From Silene latifolia (taxonomy: Eukaryota; Streptophyta; Magnoliopsida; Caryophyllales; Caryophyllaceae): a stretch of DNA of 64,000 nt. Numbering within the stretch: position 1 is the stretch's first letter; every line of letters begins with the position of its first letter. The notes beneath the pieces were generated by a model. It saw only the letters and a program-made list of their open reading frames with translations, was not told the DNA's origin and made no database searches. Where the stretch lies: assembly GCF_048544455.1 (NCBI RefSeq), contig NC_133534.1, positions 34,410,217-34,474,216 of the forward strand, written 5' to 3'. Positions 1 to 13,061 of this stretch are shown one piece after another. A program made the position numbers and the translations under genes.

Positions 1-20
1 CGCACGGGCTTTCCAACTAG
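1..20 (+). mobile_element. Helitron 3' terminus (truncated by window start)
   Basis: The right arm of a terminal hairpin (cgcacgggc) is followed 8 bases later by CTAG and then T. This matches the 3' end of plant Helitrons (subterminal hairpin, CTRR end, insertion between A and T). The rest of the element lies outside the window. Confidence 0.6.
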
Positions 21-660
21 TGGGTAAATAAATGATGAGACGGAGGGACTAAAAATGGAAAAAATAAGAAATCTACCTTTATCAAGCTTATACTGTTTGC
101 TATATTAACTCTCATTCTCAGTGTTACATTGCTAACAAATAATGTCTTAATCGAGGTACAAACTACAAACCCTTACAATCGAGCTCCCAAAATGTTAGAC
201 TTGGAAGAACAACATATAATCAAATCAAATGTTTGCTTATTAACGTCTTAATTTGGATGTTAATATAAATATGCTAAAGTACAAGTAATACGGTTAACTG
301 AGTACTTAGATATTTTCTTGGTCAGATAGTTATTAATGATTTTATAAGTTCAGTTCAGTTTAATTCTAAGTTCAGAAACGTTCAGTTCATCTTCTATAAA
401 TTCAGAAATAATTCAGTTAAGAAAACAGAAACTCATATACATAAGTTAAGTTAAGTTCAATTCAGTTCGTCTTCTACAAATTCAGTTAAGAAAAGAGAAA
501 CTCATAAGTCATATACATAAGTTAATTTAAGTTCAGTTCAACAAAATAATTAAGTCCAAAAAACAGAGTCTAAATTGGTGAATATGGATATCCTCAACTA
601 TGATTTAAACTCTCAGAATTCTACATTTAGGCCCGTGCATCGCACGGGCATTAAATCTAG
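21..660 (+). mobile_element. Helitron-derived segment with intact 3' end
   Basis: Positions 631-649 form a perfect hairpin (gcccgtgca / tgcgatgcacgggc type, arms GCCCGTGC and GCACGGGC). It is followed by attaaat and CTAG at 657-660, the canonical Helitron 3' end. Inside, at about 375-545, two copies of a roughly 75-bp unit (aattcagttaagaaaa, aaactcata, tacataagtta) lie in tandem. The 5' end was not identified and no coding region is visible. Confidence 0.6.
375..545. repeat. two-copy ~75-bp tandem repeat
   Basis: The blocks cagttc(a/g)tcttcta(t/c)a and ttcagttaagaaaa(c/g)agaaac recur at about 75-bp spacing. The repeat lies inside the Helitron segment just upstream of its 3' hairpin. Confidence 0.6.
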
Positions 661-2073
661 TCTATATTATTAAAGGAAGTTTTTTTCGAACGATTATAGA
701 GAATCCAACTTTTACGAAATTTTAAAAATTAATAAAATAATACTTTTCTTAACCGCACATTAAATCTATATAACTCAAGAATTTTTTATTGAGTCAACCT
801 CTCATACACTTTACCAATTACTTATAAAGTCAAATTCTATCATAATTCTATCAAAACTAGGTATTGTTGTTGTTGTATGGGTTAGATAGGGTTTGCAGGA
901 AGCAACCTAATTGTATTCATATACATGCACTTGATAAACTCCAACTCCTAAACTAACACAAACACTACCTCAAGTATATAAAGAGAAATTTTGTATGTAT
1001 AAACGTATCATATTTTTACCCTATTTTTTTCCCAGTTTGTTGTTTTTGTCACTTTTATTGCGTGTACGTAATTTTCATGGTGATTACTTATGTGGTGAAT
1101 CGTGATTGTACTTCTTAGTACTCTGTATTACTCCAGCTGAATGTTTGTTCTATAGTGCCAACTTTTTTGTGTTTTGTATCTCAATTCCCAAATATGATAT
1201 TTTTTTGTTTTCTGTTGCTGGTCATGTTTTTGGAAAATTGTTGCATGCAGATGAAGAAGGTGTACACTTACATTGCTCAAAGGTATGTTATAGTAGCCGA
1301 CCAGCATTATTTCAAGTGATTTCCAAATATTCATAGTGTTTTGCATTATGTTCCTGCTCTAACCTTAGTATTTGAATTTTTTACGGTTGTATATTGTGTT
1401 TGAATATTTTTGATTAATAGCTTTGAATAAGTTTATGTAAGACTTCATTTGGTGTAGTCATTAATTTATCTTTGATTGAGCCGATGGGAGTATTAGACTA
1501 TGTAAACGGGTTAGACCACATTCAAATGGAGGAGAGACAGAGCACTCGGCTGAAAACACAAGGAAGGTTTCATCCTAAAATATGAGAGTATCTAAATATG
1601 TCATATAATACCTTCTCCATTAGACACCACCTTACCTATTTGTGTTAATGCTTTTGTGCGATCTCCAAGTTACAATAGTATGTTTCAAGCTACTTAATCG
1701 AATTAAATGGTAATGACTACAAATCACTTCTGCAAAATTATGAAATCCTTTAATTTGGACCATTATTTACACTTTGAAAGAACTTTATCTACTAATCATA
1801 TCGACAGTATATTCAGCCACAACCCCAAATGAGCAAAAGAAAACAACAAAGAATTACGTACATAGTTTTGACGTGTCATGAGCTATCGTAGTTATACTTG
1901 CTGCAAAATTAGTGAAGTACTTAATTTCTCAATGTTTTCAATAAAGTGAGTAGTAAACATATAGACCTTTCATTTAATGAGTGTGTAACAAAAAATTACT
2001 AATCCGGAATAATGTCACCACCACTTTAAGCCATTAATGATGGTAGAAGTGTAGAACCGTAGAAAGTGATTTT

Positions 2074-3184
2074 TTGCAATGGAAAATGAGATAGCGCCAC
2101 CCGGTGACACTGAAATTTAGTGTCACCGAGGGTATAATCGTAAAATACTTTGAATATTTCATTTCCCACCTTGAAATTTTGATTTTCAAACAAATTTTAA
2201 CTAAAGGGTAATTTGGGAATTAACTAATGCAATTAATAACATATAAAAAATCCAATTATCCAATCAACACCCATGAATCAGTTGTTCGTTTGCTATATTT
2301 GCTCCACCAAAATCTGAAATGTAAAAACAAATATCACAGTTTCATGCTTCCATGGATGCATTGCTTGTTCCTAAGAAATATCAACATTGACAAAAATTTC
2401 ACAGTTCCGTAATTCGAAAGTATAAATAAAATCGCGATTGTAGAAAAAATGAAGATTAATGATATGGCTGCTACGGAGTACTTTATTATTTTTTATTTGC
2501 AGAACTTTGTCATATACAAGAAGGTAGTCGTTATAAACAAGTTCCTCGAATTGAATTCGAATCGATTTATATCAATTGCATTATGCGGAGTATATCCGTG
2601 ATGTCGATAATTTTTTTATCACAATCTTAAAATTAATACAATGTGAGACCAACTCTTTTTAACTTAACCTACAACTCAAAGATTACACTTTCCAATTCAC
2701 ATCCCGGTCAAGTTTATGATATTATTATCAACAATCCGTCTCAAATTAATTTGATACTCCATATTATATAGTGTAACTTTTATCGAGTTTAACCATGTAA
2801 ATTACTGTTTATGGCGGTCTGTCAACATTTATGCCATTTTGAAATGAAATTTTTTGGCATTGGCAACCAAACAATGAACGAAAAATTTCGAACTTATAAT
2901 TTCTGGTAATATGCGAGTGAATTCATCTTCTTTTTGATCAAATCTTTATGAATTAATGAAGATTAATACTCCATATGTGATGTACAGAGGAGGAAACAAT
3001 TTGATAACTTTTATATAGATCTTGCTATCTAAATTCACTCACATATATTTTACATGTTTACCCTTAAGTATTTGGCGCAAAATTGAAAATATATTTTGTA
3101 TTTTGTATTTTCTCTTTTTCTTTAATTAGGGTGGTGCCGAGATTCAACGCCACCGGGTGGCGCCGTATCGTCGTCCTTTTGCAA
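2074..3184. mobile_element. TIR DNA transposon, non-autonomous
   Basis: Left end 2074-2140 and right end 3129-3184 are imperfect inverted repeats of about 50 bp. They share gcgccacccggtg and a second inner hairpin (gtgacactg / agtgtcac on the left). The outer parts ttgcaatgga and ttgcaaaagga also match. No transposase ORF lies between. Long TIRs and no coding content suggest a Mutator-type MITE, but the target duplication could not be fixed. Confidence 0.5.
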
Positions 3185-4260
3185 TTATATTAGCCTACTT
3201 TTAAGTTTAACCAGGTAAATCAAACATTAAAAACACAATATTGTGATGAACTTTGCTCCATACTAAAAATTTTAGTGCAAATAAATGGATGACATAATAT
3301 AATACGTAGGTAAAAAAACATTAAATAGATCTGTAATTATTTGCAAAAAGACATACCACAGTGCTTCTTTCTCTTATTCAAAACCGCGCAAAGACATTTA
3401 TTTTTTTGATAAAAAGACCATCATCTAATGTGAGTAATGATTTTCTTACAAATAAGAACAATTATCTTACATGTGTGACCGTATGACCGTCTTATTCTAG
3501 AGATTGTGTAAACAAATTTCCTTTAATTGAAAATTAAGGTAAGTACATCTTCAAATACTACCAGTAAGCTATATATTAATCACATTGACGACGTATGTTT
3601 AGTTAAAGTATAGTGTTGCTCTACGACTAATAATTACTCAACGTACTCATGTATTCATTCTCGCTATAGACAAATTCCACGTCAACCGTAATTGTATATT
3701 TTTAAAAGCCAGCTATTGATTTGATCAGAGGTCCAAAACCTAAACAAAAAATACAATATAATATAATAGAAAACAATATACGGAGTAACCATTTAGCAAT
3801 TACATTATATTATGTTAGATACAGCTATGAGAGGATTCTATTTCATCTAATGAGCAAAATAAAGATTAAAAAGTTAATTTTATTAGGGAGTATGTGTCGA
3901 CCTCTAAAATTTAAAAATATTAACCTAAATCCCATTTTTCTCTTGCTCATCATATTTATAAAGGAGGATGAGACTCATTATAGAATGACAAGAGAGCTAA
4001 ATCAAGGGTGGAGTATTAAATTGCATGACAAAGATAATATTCATAAAATAGAAAGGTAACTAATTGATCGAGACACCCAAAATAAAATAGGTAAATAAAT
4101 TATCGGGGTGAAAGAAGTAGATAAATAGAACATAGGTAAACTCAATAAAAAATAGAAATTGACATATACTCTCATTTAAAGAGACAAGCGTGTTTGCCAA
4201 TCCCAGATTTTACCAAATTGAAATAAAGCTCGATTAATAGTGAAGTTGGTAGTCTTAATC

Positions 4261-4440
4261 GGTCTTCAAAAAAACTTTTGAGAGACGGTTTCTCATTAAT
4301 GTTAGTGATAGACCTCTCTCATAATAGATAGTTTATCATTTTCATTTAATTTCATTTTTTATTTTTAATTAATTCTTACTTTGTTTATTGATTGTCTCTC
4401 ACTAATATAATGAAAGAAAGTCTCTCAGGAGTCGGGAGAC
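4261..4440. mobile_element. small MITE-like inverted-repeat element
   Basis: The left block tgagagacggtttctcatt (from 4279) and the reverse complement of the right block (tgagagactttctttcatt) are imperfect inverted repeats near 4261-4303 and 4401-4440. About 180 bp overall with no ORF. Boundaries are approximate. Confidence 0.35.
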
Positions 4441-4951
4441 TTAATTGTGCTCATTCACATCAGAAAGTATATGCATAATAACCAATTAAGTTGTGAATGT
4501 AATCTTTACATAGTTTGAGAAAAACAAGGAATATTACTCCCACATATTGCCACAGAGGGTAGAAAACGAAAATAAAGAAAAACAAAATTTCAAAACACAA
4601 TACGTAACCTATTTGTCATTGTACTTACTTGGAGTTACTTCTTACCACTAGATTATACAAATATGCGTAGAAATTATTAATTTTTTATTTAATTATTGGA
4701 GTGTCCTAGCAGGCCAGCATTAGGATTAACTTGAAGATGTGAAGTTCCACTTTTCCACATGAAATATGGTAGATTTAACTATTTAAGAGTAAAATAATGT
4801 AGGTATATAATTCAAATAAATAGTCAAATTACTTTACTTAGTAAACTAGAAAGTTATTCACTCGCTTTGACGCAATCATTTGTTTACCATTAATTAAAAA
4901 TAACCCTCACAATAATTAAAGATAAACAAATAAATGAGACGAAGGTAATAT

Positions 4952-5629
4952 TAGAGTAGGCAATGGGCCGTGTTGGGCCAGCCCGCGTGCCGGCCCACCG
5001 TGCCTTCCCCAAAAATTGGCCCGGCCCAGGCACGGATATTGGGCTCCTCGGGCCGTGCCGTGCCAGGCCCACTGATCCAAACCTACGCCGCGGCCCGCTC
5101 AAGGCACGGCCATTTTCGTGCTCGGGCCGTGCCTGGCCCATGGGCTTTTCGTGCCTTGTTCGTGGGCCGGCCCATGTGCTTTAATATCTTTTTTTTTATT
5201 TAAATAAAAAAGTTATATAATTGATATATTTTTAGTACTTTTTGTTTAATAAATGATGATTAATGGTTAAATATATATTTTATTAAATATTAGTGTACTT
5301 TTAGTTTAATAAATGATGATTAATGGCTTAAATATATATTTTGTTAAATGTTACTGTACTTTTTATTTAATAAATAATAATAAACGGGTCATTCTTCGTG
5401 TCGGGCCGTGCCAAGCCCGTCGTGCCTGGTGCGTGTCGGGCTCCACCGTGCCTGGGCCGTGTCGTGCCTAGGCACGAATTTTTGATGAAAATCGCGTCGG
5501 AGCCCGTTCAAAGCCCATTCGTGCCGTGCCCGTGCTTCCTCGATTTTCTCGTCGGGCCGTGCCGTGCCGTGCTGTGGGCCGTGCCTGGCCGTGCCGCCCA
5601 CCGGCCCGCGGCCCTTTATGCCAACTCTA
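4952..5629. mobile_element. non-autonomous hAT element, 678 bp
   Basis: The element starts tagagtaggca and ends with the complement of tagagttggca. It is flanked by a perfect 8-bp target duplication, ggtaatat, at 4944-4951 and 5630-5637. Eight-base duplications with TAGRG-type ends fit the hAT superfamily. The subterminal regions are rich in ggccc/gggcc and cgtgcc motifs, likely transposase-binding arrays. The middle (5190-5385) is AT-rich and contains two near-identical ~70-bp repeats around taatggttaaatatata. No transposase is present. Confidence 0.85.
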
Positions 5630-5999
5630 GGTAATATACAATACTAGAACTATGCTAGAACAATTATGAACTATATAAGCATAAGCACATGCTCGATAGA
5701 ATCTTACAATTAGGCCCGTGCATCGCACGGGCATTAAATCTAGTATATATATAAAAGAGGCTTTTTTCAGGCAATTCTAGAGACTCCAATTTTTTAAAAT
5801 TACCTAACTAATTTTTATTTAAGATAATATTATCTATAATTATCTCAATATTTATGCAAATTCTATTTTAATAGTTATCCCCAATATTTGTGCAAATTTT
5901 ATCTAATATTTGTGCAAATTCTATCTAATAGAGTTTTATAAGTTATGTACCGGTGGAAAATCATAAACTTATATGGCTATATATACCATCATAACCTCA

Positions 6000-6514
<515 letters not shown>

Positions 6515-6556
6515 TTAAGATTATTGAGTTAGCATAGATTAAATTAATAAGCATCT

Positions 6557-6790
6557 TCATCTCCCTCCTCTTGACCCCTTTCTTTTAACCTGGAATTTTT
6601 TTTTCCAAAATTTGTCCACTTCTTCGCTCTCCTCTCCCTTTATTATTTCCTCACCCTCAACTTTCACCCTTTCAAACACAGTATTCACATAATCCTCACA
6701 ATCAGTCCCAACCAAATCTCCTTCACACTGATCCATCACATAAATCGGTCCATAGCTCTCTGCATAAAACCCACTTCCACAACCACTCAT
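6557..6790 (-). CDS. short ORF, possible third captured exon
   Basis: A 77-codon frame begins MSGCGSGFYAESYG and turns acidic, then basic at the end (KKKFQVKRKGSRGGR). A CT-rich tract (6853-6868), typical of plant 5' leaders, lies just upstream on the coding strand, as expected for a captured first exon. I do not recognise the protein. It is more likely Helitron cargo than a working gene. Confidence 0.25.
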   Translation of the reverse strand: MSGCGSGFYAESYGPIYVMDQCEGDLVGTDCEDYVNTVFERVKVEGEEIIKGEESEEVDKFWKKKFQVKRKGSRGGR

Positions 6791-7447
6791 ACCCGATTCA
6801 ACTTTCTCAAACCCGCATTGATATAGCCCAAATAATACCAGGGATGAAATAGCTCTCTCTCTCTCTCTGCATACTTTCTCACAGACATTCTGTACTACAC
6901 AATCAAGAAGAATTCGTTGTTAATTATGCTTTGTGGGAGTCCAGATTGACCCACCCTTTTGATTTCAATGTTGAATTTGTGAATTGGATTTTGTTTTCGT
7001 TTTTTGTTAAATTTGAAGTAGTATATTGGTGGCTAAGTAAATTAGGTTGTGCATCATAATTGTATTGCAAAAATTCAAGGGATACAACAATATATTATAC
7101 AAAATCAATGAGTCGTAATGGTAATATAAGAGAATGTTTGGTTCTCTTGCTTTGATGATTAGGTTACGAATGTGAATTGAAGAGGGTTTTGAGATTTTGG
7201 GCGAAAAGGATGGATGAGTTTAGGAAATTTTGGTCTGCACATTCTTTATACAAAAAAATAAGGGTACTAAAAAATCAGTGTACATAATAAAGAAGATGGG
7301 GATAGTACAAGAAAGAGAGGGTTAAAAAGAAAGAAACCGGTTTACCAGTAGCCTTCCCACCTGTTCTAATCAAAGAGAAAGGATATAAAAGTTGGGTATA
7401 TTGGTAGTTAAATTAGAGTTCGGAGTATTTTGAGAAGCACCCAAATA

Positions 7448-7705
7448 CTCCCTCCATACCACACCAATGGTAACATTGAGAATCTTGGCACTATTCATGA
7501 TCGTAGGGAATCTTCGATATTATTCTTAATCTATAAGACAAAATATAGTCATGTGAGATCTTGTTTGATTTATCATCATGAATGCTATAATAATATCAAA
7601 TTTTTATAATTTTTAATAATGTGTAACTAAAGCTATTCACGTTGCAAAACGTATCTCGACAAATGTGAAAAATTCAATGTTACCATTGGTGTGGTATGGA
7701 GGGAG
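7448..7705. mobile_element. Stowaway MITE, 258 bp
   Basis: It has perfect terminal inverted repeats of about 32 bp, starting ctccctccataccacacc, at 7448-7479 and 7674-7705. TA target duplications lie at 7446-7447 and 7706-7707. The CTCCCTCC start and TA duplication are diagnostic of Stowaway (Tc1/mariner-derived). The near-perfect TIRs point to recent insertion. Confidence 0.9.
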
Positions 7706-7854
7706 TAGTTTGGAGTATTCCCATTAAATAATCCTTAGAATTATAGCATGGTTAGAATTGCCTACAAACACATACTCCTTGCTTAAGGATGGGTACGTTC
7801 ACATGCAAAGCCTATAAGATTAAGATTCTAACACAAAACAAACACTAACAAATA

Positions 7855-8051
7855 CTCCCTCATATTCACTATATTCTTCCCTATTTCCTTATTCGGATTA
7901 TTCAGGTTTTCTTCCCTATTTCCTTTTATGTGTTGATTTGTGTGGTCCAAATTAAATTGCATGTGGGGTAGTGTGTTTTGTGTGGTCCAAATTCACTTTC
8001 TTATTTCTTGTGCAAAAAGGAAAGGGGAAGAATATAGTGAATAGGAGGGAG
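7855..8051. mobile_element. Stowaway MITE, 197 bp
   Basis: The TIRs run ctccctcatattcactatat inward at the left and its complement at the right (aatatagtgaataggaggga). TA lies on both sides (7853-7854, 8052-8053). It is a different subfamily from the MITE 150 bp upstream. Confidence 0.88.
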
Positions 8052-8486
8052 TACGAATAATCTGTAGTATTTAGTTTTAATGAATGATCACATACTGATA
8101 CAGACACTATAAAGAGTTTCAAAAAGGTTGGTATGATCAGTATTTATGATTCTCAACTTCCTATTTTTTGTGTTAGTTTGGTTGATAAGGCCGAGGGACA
8201 ATGGAATATACTCCCTTCTTTCAATGAATTCCATAAATTTGATTAAAATATATCTCACATATATTAAACAAATGTATAAAATTCATTTAAATGAAGCGAA
8301 AAAACTATAAAAGTTGTATTAGTCTTACTAAATTATGCAGAAAGTTGATCAAATGATCAAATAATTATCTTTCTAATATTTTTCTAATAATTACATTGTT
8401 GACAATCACTATTTTATTCCTTATTTTTCATTAAGTTTTAATATTTGTTAGACGAACACTGAATAATGTTATGGAACCTTACAACT

Positions 8487-8574
8487 GGAAGAAATAAACA
8501 ACATTTTAAATCATTAATAAGGAGTAACAAGGAAGAAATAAACAACATTTTAAATCATTAATAAGGAGTAACAA
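8487..8574. repeat. perfect 44-bp tandem duplication
   Basis: The unit starting ggaagaaataaacaac and ending aaggagtaacaa occurs twice, with no mismatch, at 8487-8530 and 8531-8574. Confidence 0.95.
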
Positions 8575-9125
8575 GTTATCTATTAGTCGTGGATCATTGC
8601 ACTTTGAGGGGTTTGTACATTTAATTTATTAATTTGATATGGAGATAACAATGGGGATAAACAACATAGTAAGGTAAACGACTTGCACTTTTGAGGAGTT
8701 TACATTGTATAATGAGGTGATGACAATTGTTGAGCTAAGTATTTGGGTGATAAGCAAAGCATTCAATGAAAGTTTAATTCATTTACTATAACTATATGGT
8801 GTTTTGCGGATAACTAACTTGATTTACAAATTACTAAATTATATTCCATTAAAAAATCTATCTATAAATTTAAAAAGTGAAAACTTAAAGATAAAACTTT
8901 AAAATAATTTGTAATTATCCTCTTATTCTAACAAATTGTAATTCCTATTCCTAGAATCCTTACGTAAACGTACTTCTTAATCTTATATAAAATTAATAAG
9001 ATAATTTTTTGAAAAGATAATTGAAATACAACTTTTACGTATAATTCAAAATGATATTAAAAGGTCTAAACAATTAGAGGAATGTCAAATTTGAAACCCG
9101 TGCAACGCACGAGCACAAAATCTAG

Positions 9126-9413
9126 TTTAATATAAACCTATTTTCAAAACGAGTCAAAATCTAAGGACTTGACCACAAAAGAAAAAGGTCAGATTAATCG
9201 AACTCGGAATTTATTTTTCTGAATGACGCCAATTATCCACCGTTAAATTCTACTCCGTAATTTGTATTGTATTGGGCTTTCATATCCTAAATAAGAAAAC
9301 TAAATTGATCCAAAGAGGTAAAATATAACCTACTTGAAAATCGGAAACGCAGAGAAGCTTCTTAGGAAAGATTGAAAGTACAAAAAATATGGAAAGCTTC
9401 TCTAATTAATTCA
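9126..9413. other. upstream region of first SKP1-like gene
   Basis: This is the intergenic region between the Helitron 3' end and the TATA box. No ORF or repeat was recognised. It presumably contains the proximal promoter. Confidence 0.4.
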
Positions 9414-9422
9414 CTATAAATA
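9414..9422 (+). promoter_or_regulatory. probable TATA box of SKP1-like gene 1
   Basis: ctataaata lies about 104 bases before the ATG at 9526. It is followed by a CT/CA-rich leader (ctcagtttctcctcac) that is conserved in front of the duplicate gene. The spacing fits a leader of about 70-80 bases. Confidence 0.55.
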
Positions 9423-9525
9423 CAACCATAAACCCCTCAGTTTCTCCTCACAATTCACAACGCCCTCTAGTCTTGTCCAACACAAAACCCTAATTCACTC
9501 CAATCAAAACACCGAACTCACAACA

Positions 9526-11502
9526 ATGGCGGCCGCAATTGAAGCATCATCATCTGCTTCTGTACCAACAACAGAAGCAAAGAAAATCATGCTGAAATCA
9601 TCAGATAACGAAGATTTCGAGGTGGAAGAGGCTGTTGCATTGCAGTCTCAAACAATCAAACACATGATTGAAGATGATTGTGCTGATAATGCGATTCCGC
9701 TTCCTAATGTTACTGCTAAAATCTTGGCTAAGGTAATTGAGTACTGTAAGAAGCATGTTGAAGATGGTGATAACAAGAATTCCTCCGATACTTATACTCC
9801 TTCTATTACTAATTCTTCTAATGATGAACTTAACAAGTGGGATACTGAATTTATGAAAGTTGATCATGATACTCTTTTTGATCTTATTTTGGTATGTTCT
9901 ACTCTTTATTTCTTGTTTTTATTCTTTATTTTTACTAAAGTTTGTATCTTTTTTCGTTTTCCGACTGTTGTTTTTTCTTGATTTTAATGATGTTTGTTTG
10001 AGTCTCGAGGTCTCACAATAAAATTAGGGATTCTAGTTTATGTTAATGTGTTGTTCTCCTGTTCTTGATTGTCTATAATTGTATTGTGCCCGGGTTCTCA
10101 CAATAAAATTACAATGAGACCGTCTCGCAGAATAATTAGGGAATTCTCTGTTCTTGACTAGAATACCCTTTTAGTGGGGGCATTTGCTTGCTCTTTCTAC
10201 TTTGTTTGTTTGACTTGACAAAGTTTGGATCGTTTTGGGTTTTACTGTTAATTCTGTTGTTTTCGGGGTTATTTTAGTTCTTATGGCGAATTTTAACACT
10301 TGCAGATGTGAAATTAATTGATGTTTGATTAAATTTTTATTCAATTTGTATGTGTTCAATTAATATTTGTTAATGACATCAGCCCTAGTTTTAATTTTGC
10401 TTTCCATTTAAAATTATAAGATTGTTTGTTTGTGATATGTAATAATCCCTTTGTCCCTATCATTTGTTTGAATTTGATTAAAATACCCGTCACAAAGGGA
10501 GTACAATTGTATCTGAGATTCTATATGGTCGGTTTGATTTGTGTTGAACTTCCAGTGTCTGTGTTTGTGGTCCTGGAGTAATTTTGGGTTTTGCAGCCTG
10601 GCTTTGTTGCGATTCTAAAAATTATTAATGTTTGACTCGATCACCAGCCCTTTTGGACAGTTAAGAACCGTTAATGAGATCATAGATAAATAGAGTGCAT
10701 TAATGATTGGGGACTTGTAGGTCGTGTCCTCGAAACGAGTTCTAAATCTCCTAATATTATTCTTTATAATCTGTTTTTGTTGAAAAAAATGCACACTTGT
10801 TAAGAAATTGTTTCAAGTCTTAGGTTGATAATAACATTAGTTAGCAATTTAAATATAGCTTTGGAAAGAGGGAAATGCCCGTGCTTCGTAGAATGTATAG
10901 TGAATTTGTTTACGGTAGACCTATGAAGGGGGGGTTTTATATCCGATAATCTCCAATTGCGAGTGCATAAGGGAATGCAAAACGACTCAATCACCAATGG
11001 AGGGAGTATGATTTATGGTTTTTGAATTGCTAAGTTAAGGCATGTTTGCAAAGATAATTATTGTTGTTCTGATTTTGTACCTGGTAGTCCATTGGTTGAT
11101 TTTTGCCACAAGTATCTTGGCTTTGGAAGAAAGTGGTACTTTTATTTTGTTGTTTTAAGGTTCTTCTATTCACTTGATAGTTGCATAAATGCTTTTCCGG
11201 CTATTTAGCAAATTATCTCATTGTTCTTGTTCTTGTGGTTAGTATCTAGTTCATACTGTTTTTTCTTTCCCTAGTGCCTTTTCGTGTACTAGGTCAATGT
11301 ATTTAATGAGTTAATATTTTCTGTTCAGGCTGCTAATTATCTGAACATCAAGGGTTTACTGGACTTGACCTGCAAAACGGTAGCGGACATGATGAAAGGA
11401 AAAACCCCAGATGAAATCAGGAAGACATTCCACATCATTAATGACTACACCCCGGAGGAGGAGGAAGAAGTGAGGAGGGAGAACCAGTGGGCTTTCGAAT
11501 GA
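9526..11502 (+). CDS. SKP1-like protein (SCF ubiquitin ligase adaptor), gene 1
   Basis: There are two exons, 9526-9891 and 11329-11502. The intron has GTATGT at its start and TTCAG at its end, and splices in phase 0. The product is 179 residues; SKP1 proteins are usually 155-170. A 19-residue Ala/Ser-rich leader precedes the BTB/POZ-like fold ([18 protein letters not shown], then IKHMIEDDC). The C-terminal F-box-binding half (residues 109-179) is complete: [10 protein letters not shown], then [15 protein letters not shown], then [17 protein letters not shown] at the very end. SKP1 links cullin-1 to F-box proteins in SCF E3 ligases in nucleus and cytosol. The second exon is only 174 bases, below usual ORF cut-offs. 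The gene appears intact. A Stowaway relic sits in the intron (10447-10501). The close copy downstream shows tandem duplication. Confidence 0.92.
10447..10501. mobile_element. Stowaway-like MITE relic in SKP1 intron
   Basis: ccctttgtccctatc at the left and cacaaaggga at the right form short inverted ends only about 55 bp apart. It looks like an internally deleted Stowaway copy. Confidence 0.4.
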
Positions 11503-11978
11503 TCATCTCATCTGTCATCCATTTTGCTGAAATGTCTATAATTCCATGGGCTGTTGATATGGTGGACTAGATGTTTATTGGGCTTTAGACTTTAGTACGT
11601 ATATCTTCGATGCATTATATCTTCGATGCATTTGACTCGTGTGTTAGTTTGTGCACAATTTCCCTAGTAATGCAAGCCTATTATTAGAGTATCAACTCCG
11701 TTTTAATCTCTTGTTTTTTCCGCATTTACCTTGTTATATTTTGAAATAGAGCATATGGATGAAGCCTGTGACTGGCTCTGCAAATCTGTGCTACGATGAT
11801 AGCCCTCTGTACCCACGATTTCTCCTGAGGCTACGCTGTAGTTTTATGCGAAAAATTAGGAGCTTAGCCCATCATCATTTGTAGTCGGAAGGTAGAGCGG
11901 AATGAAATTTCATTCTACAGCAAAGATGAGAATTGAGAATACAGTATACAAGTAGTTTTAACATTCAGTGAGTCGGTT
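11503..11978 (+). other. 3' flank of SKP1-like gene 1, shared with the duplicate
   Basis: Blocks such as tcatctcatctgtcat, attccatgggctgt and cattctacagcaaagat recur in the same order after the second SKP1 gene (19314-19770). This places the duplication breakpoint near 11930 and 19770. Confidence 0.7.
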
Positions 11979-12680
11979 TGGGTGTATGAGTAGCAAATAC
12001 ACCCTAAAAGGCTAAAACATTTAGCTCCACACGTTTAGCAGTGTGAAAAAGATGAAGTCAATAACACTTATTTTCGAATAAATTGCTCAATAAGTGCAAA
12101 TAAAGTCCAAAAAAACATCTACCATTTTCCCTCAAATCATCACCTCAAACCCTAATTTTTGCTGTCAGCGGGGATTTCAATCTAGCATTGCCGATTGTTG
12201 CAATTATAGTTGTCGTCTTATCTTCATCTTCAATGTCCTACCTTCTAATCAACTACCAACACTGATAACTATAATACTAGGTTGCTAAATGCTAGAATTA
12301 ACTATCAAATTAACAATTTCTAAAACCACACATTCATTCACTCAACATAAGAACTAAACCCAAGGAAAGAGTATTAGATAACTTTAAAGGAGAGTAAAGA
12401 GTTTTACAATACCAAAGTTGATGACTTTGAAAGAAAATACACCAAGATGAAAGACTTAGCCAACCATAGTTTGATTACAACCCAATTTTTGTGGAAATAT
12501 TACAATGAAAATAGAAAATGATTAAGGTCTAATTATTACAAGATTAAAAGTCAAGCCAAAAAGATTATTTTGTTCTCAAATATTGGGGTATATATAGTGC
12601 TGCACGAAATCCTAGGGTAAGCACGGAACGGGCCTTCATTTACGTCAAAAAGCAGAGCAACAAATCCTAGTCCAGCACAA

Positions 12681-12758
12681 CGACAGACTACCGGCTAAAT
12701 GTCAGACTGCCGGTTGAATGGCAGACTGCTGTGGCAAATGACAGACTGCCAAAATGCC
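12681..12758. repeat. four ~20-bp imperfect tandem repeats
   Basis: The core cagact(a/g)c(c/t) recurs four times at about 20-base spacing (gacagactaccgg, gtcagactgccgg, ggcagactgctg, gacagactgcc). The surrounding 12290-13050 has no ORF and may be part of an LTR or leader of a degraded retroelement. Confidence 0.6.
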
Positions 12759-13061
12759 TGATCACTTCTTTCTAAAATCCGCCTTGATGCTTGTTTTGTT
12801 GCTTCCAAGGTCCTTCTTGCCTTCCCTTGACTTGTGACATAACTCGGACATGATCTTGTTCACTTGGTCAATCTCGAGCAAGTCTAAATACACCACGATC
12901 ATAGCCCCGGCAATTGAGAATCAATTATTAACATAAACATACTTAAAGACCCTTATTAAACACATGAGTAGTGCTAAGAACACTCATTTGACCCGACTCT
13001 TTATGACACTATCAAGCAACCCGACGTAGTCAGTCAAGCATATTTCCCCAAATTCGTCGTC

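Larger units (their letters stand above)
661..5743 (+). mobile_element. composite Helitron candidate with nested elements
   Basis: The left end reads tctatattattaaagg, the usual TC-start of this Helitron type, and abuts the preceding CTAG head to tail. The left boundary is uncertain by about 6 bases because both ends share tctag. The right end has a hairpin at 5714-5732 and CTAG at 5740-5743. The interior holds a TIR element (2074-3184), a MITE-like element (4261-4440) and a hAT element (4952-5629). No Rep/helicase ORF is visible, so it is non-autonomous. A 31-base exon-like block near 1250-1281 (after gcatgcag, before gtatgtta) may be a captured gene scrap. Pairing of these two ends is inference; each end alone is solid. 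Confidence 0.45.

Noticed and set aside
3721-4059. 112-codon plus-strand ORF
   Set aside because: AT-rich composition (Ile/Lys/Asn/Leu), no domain, no splice or promoter context; expected by chance in 70% AT DNA.
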